Below are positions 11,240 to 20,363 of a DNA stretch of 64,000 nt, one piece after another. The stretch lies in the NCBI GenBank assembly GCA_028554795.2, contig CM068842.1, positions 51,372,574-51,436,573 on the forward strand. The letters are read 5' to 3'. Origin of the DNA: Sinohyriopsis cumingii. Lineage: Eukaryota > Mollusca > Bivalvia > Unionida > Unionidae. The notes beneath the pieces were generated by a model, which was given only the letters and a program-made list of their open reading frames with translations, was not told where the DNA came from and did not search any database. Position 1 is the first letter of the stretch, and every line of letters starts with the position of its first letter. A program made the translations under genes and the position numbers.

Positions 11240-13368
11240 CAGAGCAGTAGCATTCTGGGTAAGATAAAGGACTGGTTGATCTGTTTTTTCCATCACACAG
11301 AACTGCTACATAACAGAACCCTCATGGGATTTTTTTAAGCGATTGCACAGTTCGATTGATATCAGACGAATTTGTATAGTTAAAAGGGTGGCTTTCTACT
11401 GAACATTCAGGCATTCAAAATCTAAGGGACTTTCATCTGTCGTTCTCCTGCAGTAAATTTAACGATGTTTTTACCAGGTTCTGGTATTATTGTCGATGCG
11501 GTTTTTCGCTAATCAGGCCACTATTTTTCTGATCACGCATACAATATCTTTTGTTACTCATTGATAAATTGACAAATCTGAAGCATGAATTCAGTCGATA
11601 GAGCCAACTCAGTTTATTCATTACATTCTTTCATTTCACCCAATTTTATTTTAATATTTTATTCCGTTTTATGTGTTCCAACAACAGACTGATATTTATG
11701 TAAACATCTTTATTATATGCCCATTTTTTTCTCCGTTAACTGTACATTGTCAGATTCGTGCAGTATTTTACGATATTGAACTCGCGTGTAACTCATATTG
11801 AACTCAAGTGAATAAAGGAGCTACTTTCCATTTAAATAAACGATGGATGCAGACGCAAGCACTTTTAATTTATTTTTTTTGTCTGTGGAAGAAGTAAACC
11901 AAATGAATGAACTAAAGCAGATGTTGCGTGGACTGCCACATACCACCTGCTTTGCCACATTTCGCGTTAAATTTGTTTGATACGATGTTTCGGAATGAGG
12001 CTAGCTGTAGACAGGTTCCTTATAAATAACATGCAAGTGACAAGGCAAAACTGTCTTTAGCCTGTGATAGGAACGACAAAAATATTATACTTAGTTTCAC
12101 ATGCTGAATGTCCTCAGAATGTACTTTTTAGTTATGTAAGTCAGAATTACTCGAGTTATGTCATGGGTTCTCGAGCTTGATTACACATTTCGATATTCTA
12201 CTGTAATTTCGACTATATTCCTAGTGCAATTAAATCCTCCTTACTGCACTCGAAATGAAGTAAACATTATATTCCATAGCGTCTTTTTGATAATTACAAT
12301 TGAAAGACTTCATATTTTCCCCACAAAATGATTTCAAACATTCAATGACAGAACAGAAATACACTTGCAGATGTCAACAAGCTGTTAAAATCCAATGTAC
12401 TTCATGTAGAATTGGAACAGATAATTCCAGTCTATTATCACGAAATTTCGTAGAATCGACAAAAATACCAAACTCAATTCATTCCCGATCAAATGGAAAA
12501 GTTGTTGCAATGCGCATTCATTCAAATTATGACTCCAAATGCCAAGTATATGTAGACCAAAACGCCATTTTCTTTCAAAATGTATGTCTAGCGCGCGACT
12601 AAGTTCAAATTCATCTGTGTGGAGTTATGTGTTCATTAATAATGTTGTTGTTGTGTAATGATAATCAGCGCTTGTGTATTTAGTTTGGAATACGGCATAC
12701 ACTTAATTCCTTTGTTACTAGTAGTTTATATTTGTTTTTATAATTGAGCCATATGTAGAATAAGAAAATGAGCATATAATAAAAAGGTTACTGCATTTGT
12801 ATGGTAAAATATGTCGGATGGATACACTGCACTTCTAAGGTCGTGCAGTATATCATCCAGAAACCTCGTTCATATTTTTCCACACAAATGCAGTAACCTA
12901 CAAATACCTTCAAGATTTTAGGACAGTAACTGATATTTGTGTAAGCAACTGTACTTTCAAGAATGTAGGAAAGATGTCTTAAATACTGATATTTTTCTAG
13001 ATCTTCAAAGCTCACCTTTTCGTGATCTACTTCCACTTGAAACAGTATCTAAACTACCAGAGAATATACAAATCATGAGAAATTGTTTTAGACGTTATCA
13101 ACAGCGACAACTGAACGTCCATTGAAAACAGGAACTTTTATTTTCAGCAATTTGCTTAATGTTTTTAATTGTTTCAAATAATCTTAGATTTATGGCAAAT
13201 TTGCCGTTCCTAAGGTTGATTCAACGTCAGAACTTCATATATTACGTCAAGAATCGCTGTTTTAAATTCATCTCTCATTGCATTAATTATATCTTTGCTA
13301 TTTTAGTCGTTGTATATTGACTCTGTGACGTTTACAAGACCTTAAAATGTATTGTAAATTTAGCTTAA
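11240..13368. other. AT-rich stretch without a recognised gene
   Basis: Open frames such as 12300-12602 and 12937-13125 do not resemble known proteins. Nothing else was recognised up to the target duplication of the Maverick. Confidence 0.4.
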
Positions 13369-13374
13369 TACACC
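13369..13374. repeat. Target site duplication, left copy (TACACC)
   Basis: The six bases TACACC directly precede the left inverted repeat and recur directly after the right one at 35923-35928. Six-base duplications are the known outcome of Maverick/Polinton integration. Confidence 0.95.
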
Positions 13375-13669
13375 AGTAGTGAATAGGGATACTTTATGTA
13401 CAATGGGAATTAGCATTACAGAGACCCCTGGGACAGATTACGTACCATGGAAATTTAACATGGGGAAAAATCGTGGGTCAGATTACGTACAATGGGAATT
13501 AACATGGGAAAAATCGTGGGTCACTTTACGTACAAGGGGAATTTAACATGGGAATAAATCGTGGGTCACTTTACGTACAAGGGGAATTTAACATGGGATT
13601 TTTTTTTTTTTTAAATTATAAAAAGGGTAGACAATTGAAAAAGTCATTCTCTTTTCGAGAAATATGGCT

Positions 13670-13684
13670 GGCCCTAAAATGGCC
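13670..13684 (-). terminator. Decayed histone-type 3' stem-loop (left TIR)
   Basis: On the minus strand this reads GGCCATTTTAGGGCC, one base shorter than the intact GGCCCTTTTCAGGGCC of the right TIR and with a broken fifth stem pair. The downstream flank and purine-rich element TCTCGAAAAGAGA are intact (minus strand, about 13655-13643). It lies 25 nt after the stop of the minus-strand Arg-rich gene. Confidence 0.6.
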
Positions 13685-13690
13685 TTTGGG

Positions 13691-13718
13691 TTTATGTTAA
13701 TGTATTCATTAACATAAA
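13691..13718. repeat. Perfect palindrome within left TIR
   Basis: TTTATGTTAATG, a 4-base loop TATT, then CATTAACATAAA: a 12-bp perfect stem. The right TIR has the same palindrome at 35573-35600. It overlaps the stop codon of the Arg-rich gene. Possible roles are a protein-binding site or a replication structure; neither is shown by the sequence. Confidence 0.85.
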
Positions 13719-13942
13719 TGGCACCGCATTGGTCTTCTTCTTGTCCTTAGGCTGCGTCTCACTGTTGGTCCGTAAATCAGCACTCTTTTCAGGCATCCTT
13801 GTCTTTCAACGTAGATCCTACGTCTCCACAGGCTGGTGTTTGTCCTGTGGACAACGGTCCACTTGGATCGGACATACATGAGCATGTCCGTCCTAAACAT
13901 CATGGAAGACACAAGGGTGGATGACTCAACTGTGGTCCACAT
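13709..13942 (-). CDS. Small Arg-rich protein ending inside the left TIR
   Basis: 77 codons from ATG at 13942. The evidence for a gene is positional: a TATAAATA box at 13994-13987 on the minus strand lies 45 nt before the ATG, and a histone-type stem-loop (decayed) follows the stop. The C-terminal third is very basic (VRRSLRTRRRPMR), so nucleic-acid or histone-like binding is possible. About 29 C-terminal codons lie inside the inverted repeat, and the right TIR keeps the same frame as a remnant without a start. It is divergent from the coiled-coil gene at 14162 across a shared promoter region. I recognise no family; the gene could be spurious. Confidence 0.45.
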   Translation of the reverse strand: MWTTVESSTLVSSMMFRTDMLMYVRSKWTVVHRTNTSLWRRRIYVERQGCLKRVLIYGPTVRRSLRTRRRPMRCHLC

Positions 13943-13986
13943 CTTGAAGCGACGAGAACAGGTGAATCAATGCAGTGAACTGCGCT

Positions 13987-13994
13987 TATTTATA
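13987..13994 (-). promoter_or_regulatory. TATA box of the Arg-rich gene
   Basis: TATAAATA on the minus strand, 45 nt upstream of the ATG at 13942, which leaves room for a start site about 25-30 nt downstream. Confidence 0.55.
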
Positions 13995-14012
13995 GGCAGA
14001 GGAAGGATTGAA

Positions 14013-14113
14013 ACGGATTGAGTTCATTCACCAATCCGAACACGCGTTACAAAATTCAGTCAGCTCGCATCCAATCCGAAGAGAGCAGTCTGTGACGTCA
14101 CGTGGTCTATATA
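14013..14113. promoter_or_regulatory. Divergent control region: CCAAT-like repeats, CRE, E-box, TATA
   Basis: CCAATCCGAA occurs twice (14031-14040, 14071-14080) and its core once inverted (CGGATTG at about 14013). A consensus CRE TGACGTCA lies at 14093-14100, overlapping an E-box CACGTG at 14099-14104, followed by TATATA at 14108-14113 for the rightward gene. These are textbook animal promoter sites, suggesting control by host factors. Binding is inference. Confidence 0.6.
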
Positions 14114-14161
14114 GATTTGCTAGCGCTTGTGTGCAGTCAATCAATGCGACAGTGATTCAAC

Positions 14162-14734
14162 ATGACGGAAACTCAGAAAACGATCCATTGGGGTGCACCA
14201 GCAGGGGAGACCGCCCAAGGGAACCCGGACTTACTTTCAGAAGAGATGAATTGGGATTTTGTGGATTTTCTCTCCTCGCAAGAATTTGTTCCGGAACCTT
14301 CGTTACCTTCTTCATTACCGCAAGTGGAGAATTTTAGACAGAGACAGAAAGAAGAATTGGAGAAATTTATACTACGACAAAAGGAAGCGGAACAAGCTTT
14401 TCTCCTACAGCAACAGCAGCAAGAAGAAGAGGTAAGAAAAAAACAAGAAGAAGAAGAAGTAGCAGCAAAGAAACAAGAGGGTGAAAATCAAACGGTCACG
14501 GTACTGTCGGACATTTTAGCGGAGTTAAGAAGTCTGAAACAAATGTATCAGACTTCTTCATCACGACCGAAGAGAATACGACCTTCCCGAGCTAAACACG
14601 TCAACTCTGTGACTAAGCCTACCGTACCACCCTTAGTGATTTCAACCCAATCATCATCATTATCAACATTACGCAGTCCAGAAGTAGGCCTTGGCCGTGG
14701 CAAGGGCTTAAGGCAGTTAAAGTTGATTGCTTAA
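14162..14734 (+). CDS. Coiled-coil accessory protein with histone-type mRNA 3' end
   Basis: 190 codons from an ATG 49 nt after the TATATA box. Residues about 60-110 are rich in Gln, Glu and Lys (repeated EEE and QQQ runs) and should form a coiled coil. The region after it is Ser/Thr-rich and basic (RPKRIRPSRAK near residue 140), a possible nuclear-localisation or DNA-binding patch. No enzymatic domain is visible. The stop is followed after 27 nt by a histone-type stem-loop, with no AATAAA nearby. Composition resembles the coiled-coil proteins of the right-end cassettes (33248, 34136, 35032), so they may be distant relatives or functional partners. It converges with the zinc-knuckle gene. Confidence 0.75.
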   Translation: MTETQKTIHWGAPAGETAQGNPDLLSEEMNWDFVDFLSSQEFVPEPSLPSSLPQVENFRQRQKEELEKFILRQKEAEQAFLLQQQQQEEEVRKKQEEEEVAAKKQEGENQTVTVLSDILAELRSLKQMYQTSSSRPKRIRPSRAKHVNSVTKPTVPPLVISTQSSSLSTLRSPEVGLGRGKGLRQLKLIA

Positions 14735-14761
14735 ACTCACCCCTACACCATAAAGAAAAAA

Positions 14762-14777
14762 GGCCCTTTTCAGGGCC
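14762..14777 (+). terminator. Histone-type mRNA 3' stem-loop, copy 1
   Basis: GGCCCTTTTCAGGGCC: 6-bp stem and UUUC loop, preceded by an A-rich stretch and followed by ACCCACA, then the purine-rich GAAAAGAGAT at 14791-14800. All of this is as in replication-dependent histone mRNAs, where SLBP binds the stem-loop and U7 snRNA pairs with the downstream element. Confidence 0.85.
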
Positions 14778-14936
14778 ACCCACATTTCTCGAAAAGAGAT
14801 AGCCTTTCAATTTGCCAATAACTCAAGAAAAAAAACAACCCATTTACCCCCTATAGTACGTGTCTTTGTATGAGTGCGTGAGTGTACGTTTTTGTTTTAA
14901 AATCAAAACTCAAAGACACTTACCTTATATCATTAA

Positions 14937-14942
14937 TTTATT
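14937..14942 (-). terminator. AATAAA polyadenylation signal of the zinc-knuckle gene
   Basis: AATAAA on the minus strand starts 3 nt after the stop codon of the gene ending at 14946. It contrasts with the stem-loop used by the convergent gene. Confidence 0.65.
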
Positions 14943-14945
14943 CTT

Positions 14946-15497
14946 TTATCCATTGTTACAATCCAATTCACAATTCACAACAGAACACTTTAATAAAAAG
15001 TTCATTGACTTCTTCTTTCTCCTTCTTAAGTCTCTCTGTTTTTTGAATTTCTTCACCGTTACACTCTTTTCCTCTTCTTCCTCCTCACTTTCTTCCCTTC
15101 TTCTTTTCTTCTCCTGTTTCTTTTTCTTCACCTGTCTGCTTTCTTCCTCTGAAAAATCCCTCTCTTCTTCCGAAGAATCCCTCTCTTCTTCTGAAGAATT
15201 CCTTTTTTCTTCTGACTCCTCTTGTTTCTTTTTTGGGCAATCTGGAGACCAATGTCCTTTTTCTTTACAGTAATAACAGGTATCTTGACTTTTGTCTTTT
15301 TTAGCCCCTGTTTTTGTTCTTTTTTGACGGTCTGGACACTCTGAAGACCAATTTTCTTTCTTCTGACAGATATAGCAAGTATCTTGACTTTTATCTCGAA
15401 AGGAAGGAGAGTAGTCCGTCGGCTGGTCTGAAGAGAATTTTCTAATGCCCCCTCGCAAAGCTCTGACGAACCGTTCCATCTGGGTAGTCTCTTCCAT
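14946..15497 (-). CDS. Gag-like protein with two zinc knuckles
   Basis: The protein has two CX2CX4HX4C-type knuckles, about 35 residues apart. The distal one is canonical (CYYCKEKGHWSPDC). The proximal one has Asn in place of His (CYICQKKENWSSEC). They are followed by Ser-Glu repeats (SSEEERD), a Lys/Glu-rich charged segment and a basic tail. Zinc knuckles bind single-stranded nucleic acid, as in retroviral Gag nucleocapsid. The frame is open from an earlier ATG at 15545, but a TATATAAAAG box at 15560-15551 lies only 6 bp from that ATG, so the second Met (15497, 183 codons) fits a TATA-driven transcript better. It is divergent from polB. Function in a Maverick is unknown; capture from a retroelement or host gene is possible. 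Confidence 0.8.
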   Translation of the reverse strand: MEETTQMERFVRALRGGIRKFSSDQPTDYSPSFRDKSQDTCYICQKKENWSSECPDRQKRTKTGAKKDKSQDTCYYCKEKGHWSPDCPKKKQEESEEKRNSSEEERDSSEEERDFSEEESRQVKKKKQEKKRRREESEEEEEEKSVTVKKFKKQRDLRRRKKKSMNFLLKCSVVNCELDCNNG

Positions 15498-15550
15498 CGT
15501 TGTGCTCGGTTTGAGAGTGAAATGAATAGTGAAAGGACAAGACACACACC

Positions 15551-15560
15551 CTTTTATATA
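15551..15560 (-). promoter_or_regulatory. TATA box of the zinc-knuckle gene
   Basis: TATATAAAAG on the minus strand. Its position decides for the internal ATG at 15497 rather than 15545. Confidence 0.7.
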
Positions 15561-15577
15561 CGCTGGTCTGCCATGAC

Positions 15578-15611
15578 TATAAATTAGTCTATGGTGCTTA
15601 AACTTGAGTCA
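15578..15611 (+). promoter_or_regulatory. polB promoter: TATA box and AP-1-like site
   Basis: TATAAAT at 15578-15584, 48 nt before the polB ATG, followed by TGAGTCA (AP-1 consensus) at about 15605. It is back to back with the zinc-knuckle promoter. Confidence 0.6.
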
Positions 15612-15631
15612 TTTGACGTTTTTCACTCAAG

Positions 15632-18600
15632 ATGAAACGATCCTATTCATTCGAGAAGAAAGAAGAAGAAGAAAGTAAGAGGCAGAAACGTGATCTATCG
15701 CCTCGTACCAGGGCTGAAATCTTGACACAAATTCATGCCAGTGATTTTGAAGAGGACATGAGTGAACCAGAATTTGAATCCTTTAAACCAAGTTCACCAC
15801 CCTTAGTCAACCCTGAAAAATACTATTCCATTCGAGAGACGGAAAAGCGCTCCTCTAGAAAATTTAGAACCACGGCTTACAAATGCACGGTGAAATTTAA
15901 AGATTTCAAGGCTGAAGTGCCGTTAGAGAAAGCAGAAGTGTTTATCACTGGAGTGTGGGATTCTTTGCTCACTGCACTCAAGCGACAATGTCAACCCAAA
16001 GAAGACGATCGCTTGAGACTTTCCATACAACACGACGGTTTGAAATCCCCTGTTTGGATCGAGTTTAGCACCCTTGCAGAATTGACCGCTTCCAAAGTCA
16101 TGGACAAGATACAACACGTACAACAATCTAATGACAAGTTTGACATCACCGATGGTAAAGCCACACTGGACATGACCCACGTCTCTCCTCCTCAAGGGAC
16201 TGGACGCAAAAAGATGTTATTGGTGGACGACCTTCGCAACACCAAAAAGAGTCTCGTCCGAATTAACAACACTCAAGACCAGATGTGTTTAGCCCGTGCC
16301 ATCGTGGTGGGACGAACCTATGCCGACAAGAACGACACGGTAGAATGGAAAAGAACCTGGAACACTATTCAACGTTCCGATCGAGCCAAACTACGAAACG
16401 AAGCAGAACTCCTGTTGCAACAAGCTGGACTGTCCAAAGACACACCCTGTGGCATTCCTGAGATGCAAAAATTGCAAGATGCCCTAGCTCCACGCTACAC
16501 CTTGAAAGTGCACCCTCAAGAAATGCGCGGGTCTCTGTTGTTTCGAGGCCAAGATTTTAAGGACGGAAAATACATTCATGTTTATTATCACGATGACCAT
16601 TTCGATACCATTACCACCTTCACCGGATTCCTGGGATACGGTTATTATTGTGAGAAATGTGATTATGGTTATAAAAATCGAGAGCAACACAAGCATTGTG
16701 GATCGAAATGCCCAGGATGTTTGGCCTCCCCACCCTGTCTGAGCGAACAACCAGTGCCTTGTTCAACTTGTCTGCGCACGTTTGTCAGCCCTACCTGTTA
16801 CCAACAACATTTGAAAACACAAGGTTCACAGCAGAAATATGCTTGTCAGCTGCTGAGATTGTGCCCTACCTGTGGACAAGGCATATGTACCAATACTGCC
16901 AAGGCACACGTATGTCGACGAAAGAAAAAATGTCACATTTGTCACCACATCGTGGACTTGGAACACCAATGCTACGTGCAAAAATACCAACCCCCACCAG
17001 AGAAAGAGGACGGTCACAAGAAGAAAGGCAATTTCATCTTTTTCGATTTCGAATGCATGCAAGAGACCGGCATTCACATTCCTAATTTCTGCGTGGCTCA
17101 TCGAGTGTGCGAGAAGTGTATTCAAGAACCTATCTTCAGTCATTGCCCTCACTGCAGCAAGATTCCTGGAGGACGTGAAAAAATCTTTCGGGGACCGAAC
17201 ACGCTAGCCGATTTCGCTCGATGGGTCTTAGACCCCGTCGACAAGACGTGGAGCCAAGAGGACATCGAACGTTACGGAGATTGTCATCGTCATGCCACGG
17301 TGATGGCTCACAATTTCTCCGGATACGATGGACAGTTTCTTTTGAGATACTATACGGAACAAGGCACCGAGCGTCCTAAAGTGACTTTGAACGGAGCCAA
17401 AATCATTTTCATGCAAGTGGGACAAGTGCAGTTTAAAGATTCGATAAGTTACTTGGCCATGCCTTTGAGTCGAATGCCTAAAACGTTTGGAATGACAGAA
17501 ATGACTAAAGGGTACTTTCCACACTTTTTCAATACGGAAGCCAATCAACACGCCGTTCTACCCCATTTGCCTGAGGCTCACTATTACGACCCCGACAACA
17601 TGCGTACCGAACAACGAGAAGCTTTCTACGCTTGGTACCAGGCTCACGCCTCGGACCCTTTCGACTTTCAGGAAGAAATGCTAAAGTATTGTCGTTCGAC
17701 GTGGACATTTTACGACGTTGCTGTGGAAAATTTCGAGAACTGTTCATGGAACACGGAGGGGTCGATCCTTTGAAAGAAGCTTGCACCATTGCCAAAGCGT
17801 GTTCCTTAGTGTATCGACAACGATTCATGCCTGAAAACACCGTGGCTGTCATCAGCCCACAAACTACCCACTATGTCAAACGTCAATACTCGGTCAAAGC
17901 CCTACGTTGGTTACATTACTTGTGCGACAAGGAAGACAAATGGATTCAGCATGCCCGCAACGGAGGGGGCGAAAAGACCATCGGAACGTATTCGGTCGAT
18001 GGCTGGGACTTAGAAAACCCCAAAATCGTGTACGAGTTTAACGGTTGCTTATTTCACGGATGTCCCGTTTGTTACCCTGACCGTGGCACTAAAAATCAGT
18101 TTTTGCAACGAACCATGGAAGACTTGTACCAGGACACTTGTCAGCGACGCCTAAAGTTAGAACAGCAAGGATACCAAGTGGTGGAAATGTGGGAACACGA
18201 GTACGATCACCGTATGAAAACTGATCCCGAGTTTAAACGCCTCGTGGAAAGTTACCAGTTCATGGACCCGTTGAACCCGAGGGATAGTTTTGTACGGAGG
18301 AAGGACCAATGCCATCTGTTTGCTGTACCAAGCCGACGAAGAGAAAGGAGAAGAAATCAAATACTTGGACGTGTGTTCGCTGTATCCCTACGTGTGCAAA
18401 TATTGTCGCTTTCCTCTAGGGCACCCGCAATTGTTAACGGAACACATCGACCTGAAAAACATTCGACAATACGAAATCTTGATCAAGTGCAAAGTTTTGC
18501 CTCCCACGAACCTATACCATCCCGTCTTACCTCACCATTGTCAAGGCAAACTGATGTTTCCCTTGTGCCGTACTTGTGCCGAAACGTGCAACCAAGACCA

Positions 18601-19696
18601 ATCTTGTCAGCACACCCAGGAAGAACGGGCCTTGACGGGAACCTGGGTCAGCGTAGAATTGTTCAAAGCTCTGGACATGGGATACCAACTGTTAGAAGTG
18701 TACGAAATTTGCTACTTTCCCAAGACACAACAATACCACAAGGGTGACCCTACTCAGAAAGGCATTTTCGCTGACTTCGTGGATGCCTTTTTGAAACTGA
18801 AACAAGAAGCCAGCGGCTATCCGTCCTGGTGTCACACTCCCGAAGACCAAATACAATTCAAAAAGAAATACTATGAACAAGAAGGCATCTCTTTAGATCA
18901 CATCGAGAAAAACGAAGGCAGGCGATCGTTTGCCAAAGTGATGTTAAATTGCTTGTGGGATAAAATGGCACAACGACCGTGTTTACCCAAGACGAAATAT
19001 TTGACAGAACTTTCCCGCTACTTCCAGATGATTCACGACAAAACCAAATACATGAAACACGTGGACGTCGTTCGAGAGAATTTGATCTTGGTCAATTACG
19101 AAGAAGATCTGGACTTTGTACAAGACGACCCTTTTGGAAATGTCATCATTGCGGCTTACGTGACAGCTCATGCTCGCTTAAAATTGTACGAAGCTTTAGA
19201 ACTGTTAGGGGAACGCGTCCTGTACTTTGACACGGACAGTTGCATTTACATCCATCACCCGATTCAACATCACCCTGACATCGAAGGAGACCGTTTAGGA
19301 GCCTGGACAGACGAGCATCCCGACGACAAGATTCTAAGTTTCGTCAGTGGCGGTCCCAAAAATTACGGCTACGAATACCGGGACAAACAAGGAGAAGTGC
19401 ACACGACGTGCAAAGTGAAAGGACTGACTCTGAATTATCGTACCAGTCGAGTGGTGAACTTTGGGGTAGTGAAAGAAGCCTTGCAATCGGGAGAGGATGC
19501 AAACTTTAAAGTGACCACTTACCAACCCAACAAGATTGTACGTTTACCCACTCACCACATCGTCAGTCGGCCCTTGGAAAAAGTCTATCAAATCGTGTAC
19601 CAGAAGCGAGTGCGACTTCCCAATCATTTCACCTTACCGTATGGACACATCGGTATTGGTCTGTATATAAAAAGGAACCCTAGGCAAGATCGATAG
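15632..19696 (+). pseudogene. polB: Protein-primed DNA polymerase B (two frameshifts)
   Basis: Replicates the linear element from a protein primer. Order of parts: a charged N-terminus; a Cys/His-rich region (about 16650-16990) with several CXXC pairs; Exo I FFDFE at about 17040; Exo II HNFSGYDGQF at about 17310; Exo III DVDILRR near 17700; polymerase motif A DVCSLYPYV at about 18365; motif B KVMLNCLWDKM at about 18940; motif C YFDTDS at about 19224; then the KVKGL region. Total length fits Maverick polymerases (over 1300 codons). The frame moves at about 17695 and returns at about 18290-18305, so motif Exo III to the start of the palm is in a different frame. In motif B an Asp stands where Gly is usual. 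The copy as written cannot encode a full enzyme. Confidence 0.92.
19664..19673 (+). promoter_or_regulatory. TATA box inside the polB 3' end
   Basis: TATATAAAAA lies within the last codons of polB, 56 nt before the ATG at 19729, and should drive the BIR region. Confidence 0.65.
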
Positions 19697-19728
19697 TTCA
19701 TTGGGACTACCAAGACCGAACGAACAAG

Positions 19729-19881
19729 ATGAATACTTTCAGAGAAATGCAAAACAAGTTGTTTAGAAAGGCACAATTCAAGTGTGGGGCTTCGGAAGTG
19801 GAATGCAATTGTGAGCCTTGCGATGGGTACGATGCTGTACCTTGTGACCTGAGCGATGGCGTAAAGCATCATGGAAAGTGA
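19729..19881 (+). CDS. Small Cys-rich reading frame upstream of the BIR gene
   Basis: 50 codons, the first ATG after the TATA box at 19664. It contains CNCEPC and further Cys. It overlaps the BIR frame by 11 nt in a different frame. It is either an independent small protein or the displaced N-terminus of the BIR protein after a frameshift. No family is recognised. Confidence 0.4.
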   Translation: MNTFREMQNKLFRKAQFKCGASEVECNCEPCDGYDAVPCDLSDGVKHHGK

Positions 19882-20338
19882 TGCTGTGCGTGTCAAACCC
19901 GAGGGATGCGAAAGGGATGCCGCTCGTCCTCTTGGACATTTTACTGGGTTTCGTTTTAAAGGGGAATGTTCACCTTCACGTCTACCCCACTACGGATGTC
20001 ATCCAGCCTTGAGCAAACTCCTGTTCCTGACACCCAACCCTTATCGAAACGAACCTGTGAAAGACGAATATTCGTTCCCTGTGCGTTTGTCGGAATACTG
20101 CGACTTTGAAAATCATCTTCAATCGTTCAAAGGAAAATGGCCTAAGTATCTGGGAGGACCGACCCCCGAAGAATTAGCCAGAGCCGGATTTTTCTACTTG
20201 AGCGAAGGAGATAAAGTGAAGTGCTTCAGTTGCGGTGTGTCACTTCACCACTGGGAACCGCAAGATTCGGCCTACGTAGAACATGCTCGATGGTCACCGA
20301 ATTGTCATTACTTACCCTTAGTGGGACCGAGACATTGA
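19871..20338 (+). CDS. BIR-domain (IAP-type) protein
   Basis: 155 codons. The C-terminal half is one baculovirus IAP repeat: residues about 75-147 with KWPKYL, LARAGFFYLSEGD, then zinc ligands Cys118, Cys121, His138 and Cys145 with the usual WEPQD segment between. BIR domains bind caspases or IAP antagonists, and viral copies restrain host apoptosis. No RING domain follows, so ubiquitin-ligase activity is not expected. The N-terminal 70 residues match nothing I know. It sits between polB and the F-box-like genes in the accessory zone and may start further upstream (see 19729). The domain call is strong; its target in the host is unknown. Confidence 0.88.
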   Translation: MESDAVRVKPEGCERDAARPLGHFTGFRFKGECSPSRLPHYGCHPALSKLLFLTPNPYRNEPVKDEYSFPVRLSEYCDFENHLQSFKGKWPKYLGGPTPEELARAGFFYLSEGDKVKCFSCGVSLHHWEPQDSAYVEHARWSPNCHYLPLVGPRH

Positions 20339-20363
20339 AGTAACTTCTTACCATAATCTGTTC

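Larger units (their letters stand above)
13375..13795. repeat. Left terminal inverted repeat
   Basis: It matches the reverse complement of 35496-35922 with small indels. The outer part (13375-13600) is built of about five tandem units of roughly 43 bp around CGTGGGTCACTTTACGTACA and AGGGGAATTTAACATGGG. The inner part contains a perfect 12-bp palindrome (13691-13718), the decayed histone-like stem-loop (minus strand 13684-13670) and the 3' end of the Arg-rich gene. Similarity stops at AGGCA (13795). Confidence 0.95.

Noticed and set aside
12300-12602. Possible host gene of 100 codons
   Set aside because: No recognisable domain, unremarkable composition, in a stop-rich AT-rich region.
13400-13600. 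CRISPR-like array in the TIR repeats
   Set aside because: Contiguous tandem units without unique spacers, in an animal transposon.
14762-14777. Stem-loops as bacterial-type terminators
   Set aside because: The element is eukaryotic; there is no U tract after the stem, and the loop, flank and purine element fit the histone signal much better.
14860-15273. Plus-strand frame opposite the zinc-knuckle gene
   Set aside because: Ser/Phe-rich shadow of the Lys/Glu-rich minus-strand gene, which has two zinc knuckles, a TATA box and AATAAA.
17690-18305. Programmed frameshifting in polB
   Set aside because: Two opposite shifts would be needed, there is no clear slippery site, and such a case is unknown in the family; indels are simpler.
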